Assembly (NCBI GenBank): GCA_963841995.1
Contig: CAWJEX010000017.1
Span: 1 to 64,000, forward strand
Reading direction: 5' to 3'
Length of the DNA stretch: 64,000 nt
Source of the DNA: DATDPM01 sp963841995
Lineage (GTDB): Bacteria; Pseudomonadota; Alphaproteobacteria; DATDPM01
Made by a program: the position numbers and the translations under genes. The notes beneath the pieces are model-generated. The model was not told the DNA's origin and made no database searches. It worked only from the letters and a program-made list of their open reading frames with translations. This document shows, one piece after another, positions 38,065-47,454 of the stretch. How positions within the stretch are numbered: position 1 is the stretch's first letter; every line of letters begins with the position of its first letter.

Positions 38065-38688
38065 TTACTTTGTGTCTTCGGCAATCGACGCGGCTTTCTT
38101 GTCAAGAGCGTCAGCCAACGCGTCGACGCCTCCCATGCTCAGCACCCGCGAAAAATCCGCAGTCCTGACCGCGAGCTCGCTGATGCTGCCATTGGCATAA
38201 ACGTCCGCGACTTTCCATTCGCCACCCGAGTTGCGCAGAAGATAATTGACCGGGATTTTCCCGCCATCGCTTTGCACAACCTCGGTTTTCACCAGGGCCG
38301 TGTTCGGCGACTGCTCGTCGGTGCCGAGGATATCGAACTTCTCGCCGCTATAGCCGTCGAAGCGCGCCGCCAGAGTAGCAATGGTCATCCGGCCGAAGGC
38401 CTGAATAAATCGATTGCGCTGATCATCGGTCGCCTTCACCCAATAACTACCGGCGGTAATTTGGGCCATGAGCGGAAAGTTGAAGACCGATTGGATGATC
38501 GGTGTCAGCCGCTGAAAACGGCCATTGAAGCCCAGCGTCTTGGCGTCCTTCATCACACTCAGGAGCACGGTTGCGGTTTGCTCGATCACTTGCTGCGGGC
38601 CCATCGAATCGGCCCGGACGGAAAATGCCGTAAGACTGCTAATCATTAAAATTGGCAATGCGAATTTCAGGTGGCGGAAAGCCATCAT
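38065..38688 (-). CDS. MlaC/Ttg2D-type phospholipid-binding periplasmic protein
   Basis: 207 residues with a signal peptide (MMAFRHLKFALPILMISSLTAFSVRA). The mature part matches the MlaC family: PQQVIEQTATVLLSVMKD, FNFPLMAQITAGSYWVKATDDQRNRFIQAF and ALVKTEVVQSDGGKIPVNYLLR. MlaC carries phospholipids between the outer membrane and the MlaFEDB complex. Here it stands alone, with no other mla gene next to it, so a paralogue (for example hopanoid-associated) role cannot be excluded. The start may be the second Met (38685). Confidence 0.8.
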   Translation of the reverse strand: MMAFRHLKFALPILMISSLTAFSVRADSMGPQQVIEQTATVLLSVMKDAKTLGFNGRFQRLTPIIQSVFNFPLMAQITAGSYWVKATDDQRNRFIQAFGRMTIATLAARFDGYSGEKFDILGTDEQSPNTALVKTEVVQSDGGKIPVNYLLRNSGGEWKVADVYANGSISELAVRTADFSRVLSMGGVDALADALDKKAASIAEDTK

Positions 38689-39169
38689 AATTCCTTTCTC
38701 CGAGATTTCAGGAATGCATTTCTCCCCATATGGCCCAGATATGAGTGCTTTTCAACCCGAGCCCAATGAAATTGGACACGATCGCAACTGAGTTGCAGTC
38801 AAATTGCGATTTGGAGTAAGCCGCGAAAGCTCTTACGAATAAATTCAAATAAAATTCGCCACATTAATCTTATTCGCTCAAATCAATATTTCATTCGGCG
38901 TCGAAGAACAGCATTGGCGATCACGCGGCTGAGGGTTTGGACTGATTTCTCGCACCAACATGCCCGCAACATCGCGCCCTCTAAAGGCGGACAATTCGGC
39001 GGCGCGGTTATTCGCCGCTCAAGACGACGGAGCCGTCAAACCGTATGCACACCCCCTGCTTTTTTACCGGCGCCGAGCGCGCGACGGATCCTGCAAACTG
39101 GTAGCAATCTACATTGAACACGCGATCCGCCATCTCTATATCCTGGTTTTGGCCAGGATGGGGAGCGCC
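38689..39169. other. Divergent intergenic region between mlaC and the catalase-type gene
   Basis: 481 bases without a convincing gene. It should carry promoters for both flanking genes. The stretch 38820-38895 is markedly richer in A and T than the rest of the window (for example ATAAATTCAAATAAAATTC), which is compatible with promoter activity. An open frame in the peroxidase reading frame starts at 38960, but codons before 39158 give a low-complexity peptide without a signal sequence. Confidence 0.5.
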
Positions 39170-40177
39170 ATGCAGCCGTTCAAACACCGATTTCTCGCGC
39201 TGATTTTAGGGTCAATTGTCGCCACAGCGCCGACCGCTTTGACACCGGCCTGGGCCGGGGATCAGCCAAGCGGCGAGGATTTCGTCGCTGTCTTCAACAA
39301 AATATACGGCGCCCATGAAGGTTTCCGGGCCAATCACGCCAAGGGCATCATGGCCGAGGGCACGTTTACGCCGACCAAAAAGGCCAAAAGCCTTAGCAAG
39401 GCCGCCCATCTGCAGGGACCCACGGTGCCGGTCACGGTGCGCTTTTCCGCTTCCGGCGGCCTTCCCAGTATTTCCGATTCCGATCCCCACGCCTTTCCCA
39501 AAGGCATGGCGGTCAAGTTCAAGCTCCCCGACGGAACGGATACCGACATCGTTTGCATTTCGATCAACGGCTTTCCGGCCAGCACGCCGAAGGAATTCTA
39601 CGATTTCCTGACGGCGATTTCGCAAAGTCCGCCCGACGCACCGCATCCCACATCGGTCGAAGCTTTCGTCGGCAGCCATCCTGTCACCAAGCATTTCGTC
39701 GTCGAGATCCCGAAGCCGACACCGGCGAGTTTCGCCACCCAGCCGTTCTTCGGCGTGAACGCGTTCCACTTCATCAATGCGAAAGGCGCCAAGAAATACG
39801 GCCGCTATTTCCTCATTCCGGTCGCAGGTGCCTCCTATCTCGATCCCGCGGATGCGGCCAAGCGCCCGCCCGATTTTCTGAACGACGAACTGACCGAACG
39901 CCTGAAGAAAAGTCCGGTGTCGTTCAAACTGTCGGTGCAACTCGCCAAGAAGGGCGATCCGATCAATGATGGGACCAAAGTGTGGCCGGATTCGAATCCG
40001 AAAATCGAGCTTGGGACGATCACGATTACCGGATTGGTGCCGGATAACGCGAACGCTCAGCGGCAAATTCTATTCACGCCGATCAATGTGACCGACGGCA
40101 TCGAGGCCTCGGACGATCCGATCATTCAAGCCCGCGGCGAAGCCTATGCGGTGTCATATTCGCGGCGCGCGAAGTAG
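39170..40177 (+). CDS. Secreted catalase-related peroxidase (SrpA-like)
   Basis: 335 residues. It starts with a signal peptide (MQPFKHRFLALILGSIVATAPTALTPAWA), so it is periplasmic. The haem-catalase core is reduced: GFRANHAKGIMAEGTFTPT carries the distal His, FSASGGLPSISDSDPHAFPKGMAVKF the following strand, and FFGVNAFHFINAKGAKKYGRY a conserved block of catalase-related peroxidases. These proteins use peroxide to oxidise small substrates. ATG 39170 is chosen because GGGGAG is five bases before it; ATG 39158 is an alternative. Confidence 0.82.
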   Translation: MQPFKHRFLALILGSIVATAPTALTPAWAGDQPSGEDFVAVFNKIYGAHEGFRANHAKGIMAEGTFTPTKKAKSLSKAAHLQGPTVPVTVRFSASGGLPSISDSDPHAFPKGMAVKFKLPDGTDTDIVCISINGFPASTPKEFYDFLTAISQSPPDAPHPTSVEAFVGSHPVTKHFVVEIPKPTPASFATQPFFGVNAFHFINAKGAKKYGRYFLIPVAGASYLDPADAAKRPPDFLNDELTERLKKSPVSFKLSVQLAKKGDPINDGTKVWPDSNPKIELGTITITGLVPDNANAQRQILFTPINVTDGIEASDDPIIQARGEAYAVSYSRRAK

Positions 40178-40197
40178 GTAGCCGCAAATAATGGCGT

Positions 40198-40230
40198 CCT
40201 GCCGGGCGGATCCCGATTCGGCCCGGCAGG
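40198..40230 (+). terminator. GC-rich hairpin between convergent peroxidase and carbonic anhydrase genes
   Basis: CCTGCCGGGC (40198-40207) pairs perfectly with GCCCGGCAGG (40221-40230) over a 13-base loop. It begins 21 bases past the peroxidase stop. There is no T run on either side, so it may act as a Rho-dependent or stabilising structure and not a classical intrinsic terminator. Confidence 0.45.
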
Positions 40231-40302
40231 AAACCAAAGATAAGAAAACGAGAACTGGGAATGAGCCGCGCAGAAGACCAGGCGTGCTTCACGCCGCAGG
40301 CT

Positions 40303-40950
40303 TCAGGACAGAATTTTGAACTCGGCCTCGGGCGCGTCGATGCCCCAGAGCCCGCCGTTTTCAAGATCGAACCACCAGCCGTGAATCGAAAGCTCGCCGG
40401 CACGGACCTTGCGGCGAATCCAGGGAAAGGTCATCAGGTTTTCCAGCGAGACCCGAATCGAAGCCTGTTCGACCAGGCGGCATTCTTGCTCGGGATCGGC
40501 GCGAACCGAATCGGCGGCCAGCACGGCGCGGGCGCGGCCGGCGATCGATACCCAGTTGGCGATGAACTCGCGGCCTTCGAGTTTGCCGCTTTCCTCCGAG
40601 TCGATCAGTGCCTTGATCCCGCCGCACCCAGAATGCCCGAGGACGACGACGTGGCGGACGGCAAGATCAAGCACCGCGAATTCCACGGCGGCCGAAGTTC
40701 CGTGATAACGGCCGTCCGGCTGGTAGGGCGGGATGAGATTGGCGACGTTGCGGATGACGAAAAGCTCGCCCGGTTCGGTGTCCAAGAGGATCGCCGGATC
40801 GGCCCGCGAATCCGAACAGCCGATGACCAAGACTTCGGGATTCTGGCCCTTGCTCGCCAGATTGGCGAAAAGTTCCGGCCGCTGTTCGAAATGACGGGTG
40901 CGGAAAACCTTGAACCCAGAAATTAGCCTGTCGATTGCCGACGACTTCAT
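40303..40950 (-). CDS. Beta-carbonic anhydrase
   Basis: 215 residues. The zinc ligands are present: Cys and Asp-Arg in VIGCSDSRADPA (about residue 45) and His/Cys in VVLGHSGCGGIKAL (about residue 104). FVIRNVANLIPP and HGTSAAVEFAVLDL complete the beta-class pattern. It interconverts CO2 and bicarbonate in the cytoplasm. The ATG overlaps the purC stop by four bases, so the pair is co-transcribed; purC-dependent purine synthesis needs bicarbonate/CO2 at an earlier step, which is a plausible but unproven reason. Confidence 0.92.
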   Translation of the reverse strand: MKSSAIDRLISGFKVFRTRHFEQRPELFANLASKGQNPEVLVIGCSDSRADPAILLDTEPGELFVIRNVANLIPPYQPDGRYHGTSAAVEFAVLDLAVRHVVVLGHSGCGGIKALIDSEESGKLEGREFIANWVSIAGRARAVLAADSVRADPEQECRLVEQASIRVSLENLMTFPWIRRKVRAGELSIHGWWFDLENGGLWGIDAPEAEFKILS

Positions 40951-41876
40951 ACCGGTTCGCGCACCGGGGATTTCTGCGCGCCAGCGCCTTCAACCAGCCA
41001 ATCGTAAGCCTGCTTATATTTGGCGGCGGTATTGGTGACCACGTCGGCGGGTAAGGGGGGTGCCGGCGGCTTTTTGTTCCAGCCCGAAGCCTCGAGCCAA
41101 TCGCGCACATATTGCTTGTCGAAGCTCGGCGGGTTTTCCCCGAGGCGATATTCGGCTTGCGGCCAGAAGCGGGACGAATCGGGTGTCAGCAGTTCGTCGA
41201 TCAGGATGATGTTGTCCTTTTTGTCGAGGCCGAATTCCATCTTGGTGTCGGCGATGATGATTCCACGCGAGGCCGCAAACGTCCGTGCTTCCTTATAGAT
41301 GCGGAGCGCGGCGTCACGCACCTGTTCCGCGATCTTGGCACCGACGATCTTCGCGGCTGCCGCGAAATCGATGTTTTCGTCATGGGCCCCGACATCCGCC
41401 TTGGTCGAGGGGGTGAAGATCGGCTCGGGCAGCTCGGCGGCGAGCGGCAGGTTTTTCGGCAGCTTCACCCCGCAGACTTCGCCAGCCGCCTGATAATCTT
41501 TCCATCCGGAGCCCACGAGATAGCCGCGGACAATGGCTTCGATCGCCAGCGGCTTCAATTTTCGGACCACCACCGCGCGGCCGCGCAGCATCTCACGCTC
41601 GGCTTTGTCGGCAATGACCTCTTCGAGCTTGGTCTCAAGGAGATGGTTGGTCATCACGTCCTTAGTGCGGGCGAACCAGAAATTGGACAAGGCGGTCAGA
41701 ACCCGTCCCTTATTGGGAATCGGGGTCGGCAGCACCACGTCGAAGGCCGACAAACGGTCGCTGGCGACGATCAGCAGCCGGTCCTTGTCCAAGGCGTAGA
41801 CGTCGCGGACCTTGCCGCGGCGTTCGAGCTTTAAGCCGCTCAGTTTCGATTCGAAGAGGGGGGTGGACTCGGCCAT
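40947..41876 (-). CDS. purC: SAICAR synthetase (phosphoribosylaminoimidazole-succinocarboxamide synthase)
   Basis: 309 residues. It joins aspartate to CAIR in purine biosynthesis. The ATP-binding start is ERRGKVRDVYALDKDRLLIVASDRLSAFD; then VVRKLKPLAIEAIVRGYLVGSGWKDYQ, IFTPSTKADVGAHDENI and IIIADTKMEFGLDKKDNIILIDE. It is the longer (about 300-residue) PurC form. First gene of a two-gene operon with the carbonic anhydrase. Confidence 0.95.
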   Translation of the reverse strand: MAESTPLFESKLSGLKLERRGKVRDVYALDKDRLLIVASDRLSAFDVVLPTPIPNKGRVLTALSNFWFARTKDVMTNHLLETKLEEVIADKAEREMLRGRAVVVRKLKPLAIEAIVRGYLVGSGWKDYQAAGEVCGVKLPKNLPLAAELPEPIFTPSTKADVGAHDENIDFAAAAKIVGAKIAEQVRDAALRIYKEARTFAASRGIIIADTKMEFGLDKKDNIILIDELLTPDSSRFWPQAEYRLGENPPSFDKQYVRDWLEASGWNKKPPAPPLPADVVTNTAAKYKQAYDWLVEGAGAQKSPVREPV

Positions 41877-42080
41877 AGCGGTTTTCCAGATTGGTTGGAG
41901 CCGCCAAAAAAGCCGGACGGGGCCGGATTGTCAAATGGCTTTGTCATCGCAGACGCGAGGTCGAGCCCCCGATCGCCACAAGGCCATCAAGCCTCCGAAA
42001 CTATGCACAATTTGGCCATTAGAGGACTACCGCCTGCGTTGGCGCAAAATCGACGCAGGACGCCGACGCAGGCCTGGCCG

Positions 42081-42293
42081 CTATTTCTTCCGGCGGGTCC
42101 GACGGAAAACGGCGAATCCCGCGATGCCCGTGGCAAGCATCGTCGCCATGGATGCAGGTTCCGGGACCGAAATGACGGTGACCGCGCCGTCCCCGGGAGG
42201 CACAAGGAGATCATTTTCGGCAGCGAAAGCGGGTGCGGCAAGAAGCAGAAACGTGACCGCCACGGTCATTGCAGCAAGCATTTTTGAATACAT
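42081..42293 (-). CDS. Very short PEP-CTERM sorting-signal protein
   Basis: 70 residues. A signal peptide (MYSKMLAAMTVAVTFLLLAAPAFA) is followed by only about 20 residues of mature protein and then the complete PEP-CTERM element: VPEPAS, the hydrophobic span MATMLATGIAGFAVF and the basic end RRTRRKK. Such proteins are cut and anchored or secreted by an exosortase and often go with exopolysaccharide. GGGGGAG lies just before the ATG. The frame is open further upstream (to 42599) but the signal peptide fixes the start. No exosortase gene is in the window. Confidence 0.75.
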   Translation of the reverse strand: MYSKMLAAMTVAVTFLLLAAPAFAAENDLLVPPGDGAVTVISVPEPASMATMLATGIAGFAVFRRTRRKK

Positions 42294-42429
42294 GGCTCCC
42301 CCATTGCAACTTGGCGCAGCCGCGAATTGTCGCCCGGCGGCACAACCGCAAGTGTAGCGGCGCACCGCGTCGGATTGATGACAAATAGCTGGAGAGAGAA
42401 CTCCGGGAAACCTGCAGGGGGGTAATGTT

Positions 42430-45400
42430 TTAAGAAACTGCGGCGATTTCGGCGGCGCGTTGCGAACTGGCTTCGGCTCGGTGATCCTTGGCCAGAACGG
42501 TGTAGACTGCGGGCAGCACGAAGAGAGTAAAGAGCGTGCCGATCGACATGCCGGCGACGATGACGAGGCCGATGGAAAAGCGGCTGGAAGCGCCCGCACC
42601 GGTTGCGATCAGCAACGGGATGAGGCCGACGACCATGGCCGCGGTGGTCATCAGGATCGGCCGCAGCCGAACGCGGGCCGCCCGCTCGATGGCGTCGCGG
42701 CGATTCAAATTCTCATGGCGCTGGAGATCGTTGGCAAACGACACCATCAAGATGCCGTGTTTGGAGATCAAGCCCATGAGCGTTACCAGCCCGACCTTGG
42801 TGTAGACGTTCAAAGTGGCCATCCCGAAAAAGAGCGGGAACATGGCACCGCACATCGCCATCGGAACCGAAACCAGAATGATCCATGGATCGCGCATGCT
42901 CTCGAACTGCGCCGCCAGCACCAGGAAAATGATGATGCCGGCAAAGGCGAAGGTCACCATGATCTGACTGCCTTCGGTCACGTATTGGCGCGATTCGGAG
43001 AGATAGGCGTGATTGAATTCGGGCGGCAAACTCTGCGCGGCCGTGCGCTCGAGGAAATTCACCGCGTCGCCCATGGTGACCCACGGCATCGGGACCGCCG
43101 AGAAGGTGGCGGAATTAAGCTGATTGTAATGGGTCAGCGCATTGGGATCAGTGCCTTGCGAAACCGAAACGATGGTTGATAGCGGGGTTTGATCGCCGCT
43201 GCCGGTCTTGACGTAATAGTGACTGATCCTGCCGGGCGACAACCGATCGACACGCGGCACTTGCGGAATCACCTCGTAAGATCGGCCATTCAAATCGAAG
43301 CGGTTGACGTAATTGCCGCCCAGCATGGTGGCCAGCGTGTTGCCCACATCGGCCATGTTGATGCCGAGGTCGTTGGCTTTGGCGTGGTCGACATCGATGC
43401 GGACGGTCGGGTTGTTGAAATCAAGGTCACTGTCGGTGACGATGAACATGCCGCTTTTGCGCGCTTCGGTTTTGATTTTGTCCATCGTTTCATAGATGGT
43501 CCGGAAATCATCCGGAGCGTAAATCACCATCTGAACCGGAAGGCCGCCGGTCGAACCGGGCAAGGACGGCAGCATGAAAGCGAAGACCTGCAGGCCGTCG
43601 ATGCCGTTCAATTGTTGCTGAACCGACGGCATGATCTGCATGGCGCTACGACTGCGCTCGTTCCAGGGTTTGAGGACGAAGCCGGAAAAGCCTTGATTTA
43701 CTCCGCCGCGGCCGTTCGCGACAAACCGCGTATTGGTCTCGGGATAGCCTGCATAGATGCCATCGATTTGCCGCGCATAGGCCTCGGTGTAATCGAGGTT
43801 GGCATATTGCGGACCCTTCATCAGTGCGAAGATGACGCCTTGATCTTCCGGCGGCGCAAGCTCGTCCTTGGAATGAGTGAACAGGAAGTAAACCAAGCCC
43901 AAAATCACCGCGGCAAAGAGCATGGTTACGGGGCGGTAATCGAGAGAGCGATCGAGAATGCGCCCGTATAGGTTGGTCACCGCCCTGAATGTACGATCGA
44001 TGAGCCCGGTCAAACCCCGGTCAGACGTGCCGTGCTTCAACAGCATCGAGCACATCATCGGCGACAAGGTCAGCGCGATGATGCCGGAAATGATGACGGC
44101 GCCTGCGAGCGTAAAGGCGAATTCTCGGAACAGCGCCCCGGTCAGTCCGGTCAGGAACCCGATCGGCGCATAGACCGCCGCCAGGGTGATCGTCATGGCG
44201 ATGACCGGGCCGACAATTTCGCGCGCTCCGACGATCGCGGCCTGGACCGGCGTCTTGCCCTCTTCGATGTGGCGATAAATATTTTCGACCACCACGATCG
44301 CGTCATCGACCACCAGACCGATGGCGAGCACCGCCGCCAGCAGCGTCAGCAGATTGATGCTGAATCCCAGTGCCAACACGATGATGCAGGCGCCGATCAG
44401 GGACAGCGGGATGGTGACGACAGGGACTGCCACCGTCCGGACATTCCCCAGAAACAGGAAAATGACGACGACGACGATGCCAACTGCCAGCATCAGGGTG
44501 TGAACGACTTCATCGATCGATGCCTGAATGAATTTGGTCGAATCATAGGGAATCGCGACTTTGACCGTCGGCGGAACGGCGCGCTCGATCGTCGGTATAA
44601 GGGCGCGAACGCCCTTGACGACGTCGAGCGGATTGCCGGTTGGCGACACCTGCACGCCGATGAAGACGGCGTGCTCGCCGTTCATCCACACGGAAGAATC
44701 GGTGCTTTGCGCGCCGAGATCGACGACCGCAACGTCTTTGATCCGCACCAGCGCGCCGTTCTGGGATTTCACCACCATGTTGCGGAACTGGTCCATGTCG
44801 GTGAGGCCGGTATTGGCGACGACGTTGGTCAGGGTGAAATAGCCCTTGGCCTGGCCCGGAGCGGCCTGGAAATTATTGGCGGCGATCGCGTTCGAAATGT
44901 CTTGGGCGGAAACTCCGCGCGCGGCCATCTTGTCCGGATCAAGCCAAATGCGCATGGCGAAAACCTGGCCGCCCAAAATATCCGCCGAGGCGACCCCGTC
45001 GACCGTTGCAATGAGCGGCTGCACGACGCGGGACAGGAAATCCGAGATGGCGGCGGAGCTAAGCTGCGGGCTGGCGAAGCCGATATACATGGCCGCCGTG
45101 GTTTGACCAGTCGATTTCACGATCACCGGATCGTTGGCCTCTTTCGGGATCAGATATTTGACCTGCTGAACCTTGGCCATGACTTCGGTCATCGCCTTGT
45201 TCGGATCGAAATTGAGTTTCACATAGGCCTGGATCGTGCTCGTCCCTTGGGTCGAGGACGAGGTCATGTAATCGAGGCCTTCGGCGCTCGATACGGCTTG
45301 TTCCAAGGGCTGGGTGATGAAGCCTTGCATCAATTCCGGCGAGGCGCCGGGATAGATCGTGGTGATGGTGATGACGGTGTTCTCGATCTTCGGATATTGG

Positions 45401-45504
45401 CGCACCGGAAGATCGAAGAACGCGCGCAAGCCCAAAAACAGGATGAGAAGACTGACGACCGCGGCCAAGACCGGCCGGCTGATGAAGATGTCGGTGAATT
45501 TCAT
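42430..45504 (-). CDS. RND efflux pump inner-membrane subunit (AcrB/MexB family)
   Basis: 1024 residues, full length. The first membrane helix starts FISRPVLAAVVSLLILFLGL, the porter region has YPGASPELMQGFITQPLEQA, and the proton relay shows the paired aspartates in AIGLVVDDAIVVVENIYRHIE. Later motifs include GLTGALFREFAFTLAGAVII and KHGILMVSFANDLQ. These trimers drive export of drugs or lipophilic compounds with the proton gradient. It lies 36 bases after its adaptor gene. No outer-membrane channel gene is adjacent. Confidence 0.92.
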   Translation of the reverse strand: MKFTDIFISRPVLAAVVSLLILFLGLRAFFDLPVRQYPKIENTVITITTIYPGASPELMQGFITQPLEQAVSSAEGLDYMTSSSTQGTSTIQAYVKLNFDPNKAMTEVMAKVQQVKYLIPKEANDPVIVKSTGQTTAAMYIGFASPQLSSAAISDFLSRVVQPLIATVDGVASADILGGQVFAMRIWLDPDKMAARGVSAQDISNAIAANNFQAAPGQAKGYFTLTNVVANTGLTDMDQFRNMVVKSQNGALVRIKDVAVVDLGAQSTDSSVWMNGEHAVFIGVQVSPTGNPLDVVKGVRALIPTIERAVPPTVKVAIPYDSTKFIQASIDEVVHTLMLAVGIVVVVIFLFLGNVRTVAVPVVTIPLSLIGACIIVLALGFSINLLTLLAAVLAIGLVVDDAIVVVENIYRHIEEGKTPVQAAIVGAREIVGPVIAMTITLAAVYAPIGFLTGLTGALFREFAFTLAGAVIISGIIALTLSPMMCSMLLKHGTSDRGLTGLIDRTFRAVTNLYGRILDRSLDYRPVTMLFAAVILGLVYFLFTHSKDELAPPEDQGVIFALMKGPQYANLDYTEAYARQIDGIYAGYPETNTRFVANGRGGVNQGFSGFVLKPWNERSRSAMQIMPSVQQQLNGIDGLQVFAFMLPSLPGSTGGLPVQMVIYAPDDFRTIYETMDKIKTEARKSGMFIVTDSDLDFNNPTVRIDVDHAKANDLGINMADVGNTLATMLGGNYVNRFDLNGRSYEVIPQVPRVDRLSPGRISHYYVKTGSGDQTPLSTIVSVSQGTDPNALTHYNQLNSATFSAVPMPWVTMGDAVNFLERTAAQSLPPEFNHAYLSESRQYVTEGSQIMVTFAFAGIIIFLVLAAQFESMRDPWIILVSVPMAMCGAMFPLFFGMATLNVYTKVGLVTLMGLISKHGILMVSFANDLQRHENLNRRDAIERAARVRLRPILMTTAAMVVGLIPLLIATGAGASSRFSIGLVIVAGMSIGTLFTLFVLPAVYTVLAKDHRAEASSQRAAEIAAVS

Positions 45505-45540
45505 CGTCTTTAGCTTCTCAAATATTCGTGCGAAGGCCGG

Positions 45541-46743
45541 TTAATCAATCGGCACTTTGCCTGGAATCTTCAAGGGGCTTTCACCCTCGCCGATCACGAC
45601 CGCCTGACCGCTATGGAGCCGGTTCTGTCCGGATTTCACCACTTGGTCGCCTGGGTTTAGCCCGCTCAGAATTGATATCTGCCCATCGTGGCGCGGCCCG
45701 GTCTTCACAAAGCTCTGCACCGCCTTGAACACCGGCTTGCCATCCTTGCCCTGGCTGTCTTTCTGCAACACGTAAACCGAATCGCCATAGGCGGTACTGT
45801 AGACTGCGGTTTCGGGCAACGTGATCGAGTCGCCTTGCGGCGGCAAGGTAACGCGGGTGTCGGCGTACATGCCGGGAAACAGCAATTGGTCGGGATTGGC
45901 CAGCGTCGCCTGGATCTTCAAGGTGCGGGTTTGCGGATCGACTTGCGGCTCGATCGTCGTCACTTTTCCAGAGAAGACCCGATCGGGATAGGCATCAACG
46001 CGAATCGCGACGTCTTGGCCAACCTCGACTTGGCCCCGCTCCTGTTCGGGCAGCGTGAAATTCACGTAGAGCGTATCGAGATTGGTCAGGGTCACGACGG
46101 GCGTGCCCGCCTTCAGATACTCGCCAAGATCGATTTGCCGGACACCGAGCTTGCCGTCGAAAGGCGCCGTGATGAGCTTTTGCGCGATCAGCGCGTTGGT
46201 CTTGGTGATGCCGGCGTTCGCCTGTTCGAGCTGGCTTTTGTTTTGGTCGAGCGTCGCCTGAGTCGCGAAATCCTGTCGCGCCAGCGCTTCGGTCCGCCGC
46301 AAGGTAGCTTGAGCCAAATTCGCCTGAGCTTGATAATTCAATAGATCGCCGCGCTCCGGTGCGTCGTCGACCTGGACCAACGGATCGCCTTTTTTGACGA
46401 CGGCGCCTGACTCGAAACTGATTTTGACGACCCGCCCATCGAGCTCGGGCGAAACCGTCACCTGATGCACCGCCTGCAGCGATCCGATGCCATCCAAGAA
46501 TCGCCGCATGGGCTCGGATTTTGCCTCGACCACGGAAACGGGAGGTGGCGGGGGCGCACCGGCCGCCATCATTTGCGGGATTCTGGTGGTCATCAACCAA
46601 TGATTGAAGCGATAGAGGCTGCCAACGACGATGGCCAATATCAATGCCACCCCGCAGAACCATAACGCGACTTTGAACCGGCTGGGCTTCGGCCGCATCT
46701 CGGTCCGGCGCCCGGTTGGCCCCAAATTGTTTAGCGAGTCCAT
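45541..46743 (-). CDS. RND efflux periplasmic adaptor (membrane fusion protein)
   Basis: 400 residues. One N-terminal membrane helix (VALWFCGVALILAIVVGSLY, residues about 25-44), then a proline-rich linker (GAPPPPPVSV), the biotinyl-lipoyl region SPELDGRVVKISFESGAVVKKGDPLVQVD, a coiled-coil hairpin (about residues 125-185) and the beta-barrel with GKVTTIEPQVDPQTRTLKI. It links the inner-membrane pump to an outer-membrane channel. First gene of the two-gene pump operon. Confidence 0.9.
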   Translation of the reverse strand: MDSLNNLGPTGRRTEMRPKPSRFKVALWFCGVALILAIVVGSLYRFNHWLMTTRIPQMMAAGAPPPPPVSVVEAKSEPMRRFLDGIGSLQAVHQVTVSPELDGRVVKISFESGAVVKKGDPLVQVDDAPERGDLLNYQAQANLAQATLRRTEALARQDFATQATLDQNKSQLEQANAGITKTNALIAQKLITAPFDGKLGVRQIDLGEYLKAGTPVVTLTNLDTLYVNFTLPEQERGQVEVGQDVAIRVDAYPDRVFSGKVTTIEPQVDPQTRTLKIQATLANPDQLLFPGMYADTRVTLPPQGDSITLPETAVYSTAYGDSVYVLQKDSQGKDGKPVFKAVQSFVKTGPRHDGQISILSGLNPGDQVVKSGQNRLHSGQAVVIGEGESPLKIPGKVPID

Positions 46744-47103
46744 AGAGTTCCCTTAAAATCCGGCCGCCATCCGAGGGCAGCCGCTAGAACCGGTCCCGTC
46801 TTTAACCGGATCGCCGGGCACTGTCATCTCAAGAATTTCTACGGATATCACTTTAAACCCCCGATACGCCTCAACTTTGGGCGTAATCCCGCTATTCCCA
46901 AAATAGACACATAGGTAGGGAGAGTTCGGGTTCAGCAGAAGTCTCGGCTAGCGATGGTCTTCGATTTTCACGCAAAGGTGAAGCGGTCAAGCCACACGGC
47001 GTCCGGCGAGTATCGCGCCAACCCCACTTGATCTATATATGACGTGCGCTGCCGGAAGCTGCGTCAAAACACCATTAACGACTTGATCGGGCAGGAGATG
47101 AAA
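46744..47103. other. Divergent intergenic region between the pump adaptor and cytochrome c
   Basis: 360 bases without a gene. It must hold the promoter of the efflux operon (leftward) and of the cytochrome gene (rightward). No regulator gene and no clear inverted repeat for a TetR/MarR-type operator was seen. AGGAG before 47104 is the cytochrome ribosome site. Confidence 0.5.
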
Positions 47104-47454
47104 ATGCGCAGGCTGGTGATAACGGCTGTTTTGTGTTCGCTCGTCGGGGCGCCGTCCGTGGCGCGCGCGGCGGAGGGTGGCAATGCGAAAACCGGCCATG
47201 ATTTGGCGCTCAGACTGTGCACGCCCTGCCATATTGTCTCCGCGGACCAGGAATTCACCCCCATATTCGCCGGCCCGCCGGATTTTCATTCGATTGCTAA
47301 CCGGCCGGACACAACCGCGAAGTCCTTGCGCAAATTTCTGGCGACCACGCATACGACACTGAGCAATCCGAAGAACATGCCGAATCCCCAGCTTACCGAC
47401 GATCAAGCACGGGATATCGCCCGTTTTATCATCAGTCTTCGCGATCAGCACTGA
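47104..47454 (+). CDS. Small periplasmic c-type cytochrome
   Basis: 116 residues. A signal peptide (MRRLVITAVLCSLVGAPSVARA) precedes one haem site, RLCTPCHIV (C-x-x-C-H), and an axial Met in NPKNMPNPQLTDDQARDIARFI. This is the class I monohaem layout. ATG 47104 is preferred over 47098 because of the AGGAG spacing. Its last ten bases overlap the end of the convergent oxidoreductase beta gene. Redox partner unknown. Confidence 0.88.
   Translation: MRRLVITAVLCSLVGAPSVARAAEGGNAKTGHDLALRLCTPCHIVSADQEFTPIFAGPPDFHSIANRPDTTAKSLRKFLATTHTTLSNPKNMPNPQLTDDQARDIARFIISLRDQH

Noticed and set aside
42294..42599. Longer start for the PEP-CTERM protein, up to 42599
   Set aside because: The added 100 residues have no family signal and would bury the signal peptide in the middle of the protein; GGGGGAG sits before the chosen ATG.
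44032..45513. A 493-residue open frame on the + strand
   Set aside because: It is antisense to the RND pump gene and consists mostly of Asp, Arg, His and Gly; it has no domain and no start context.
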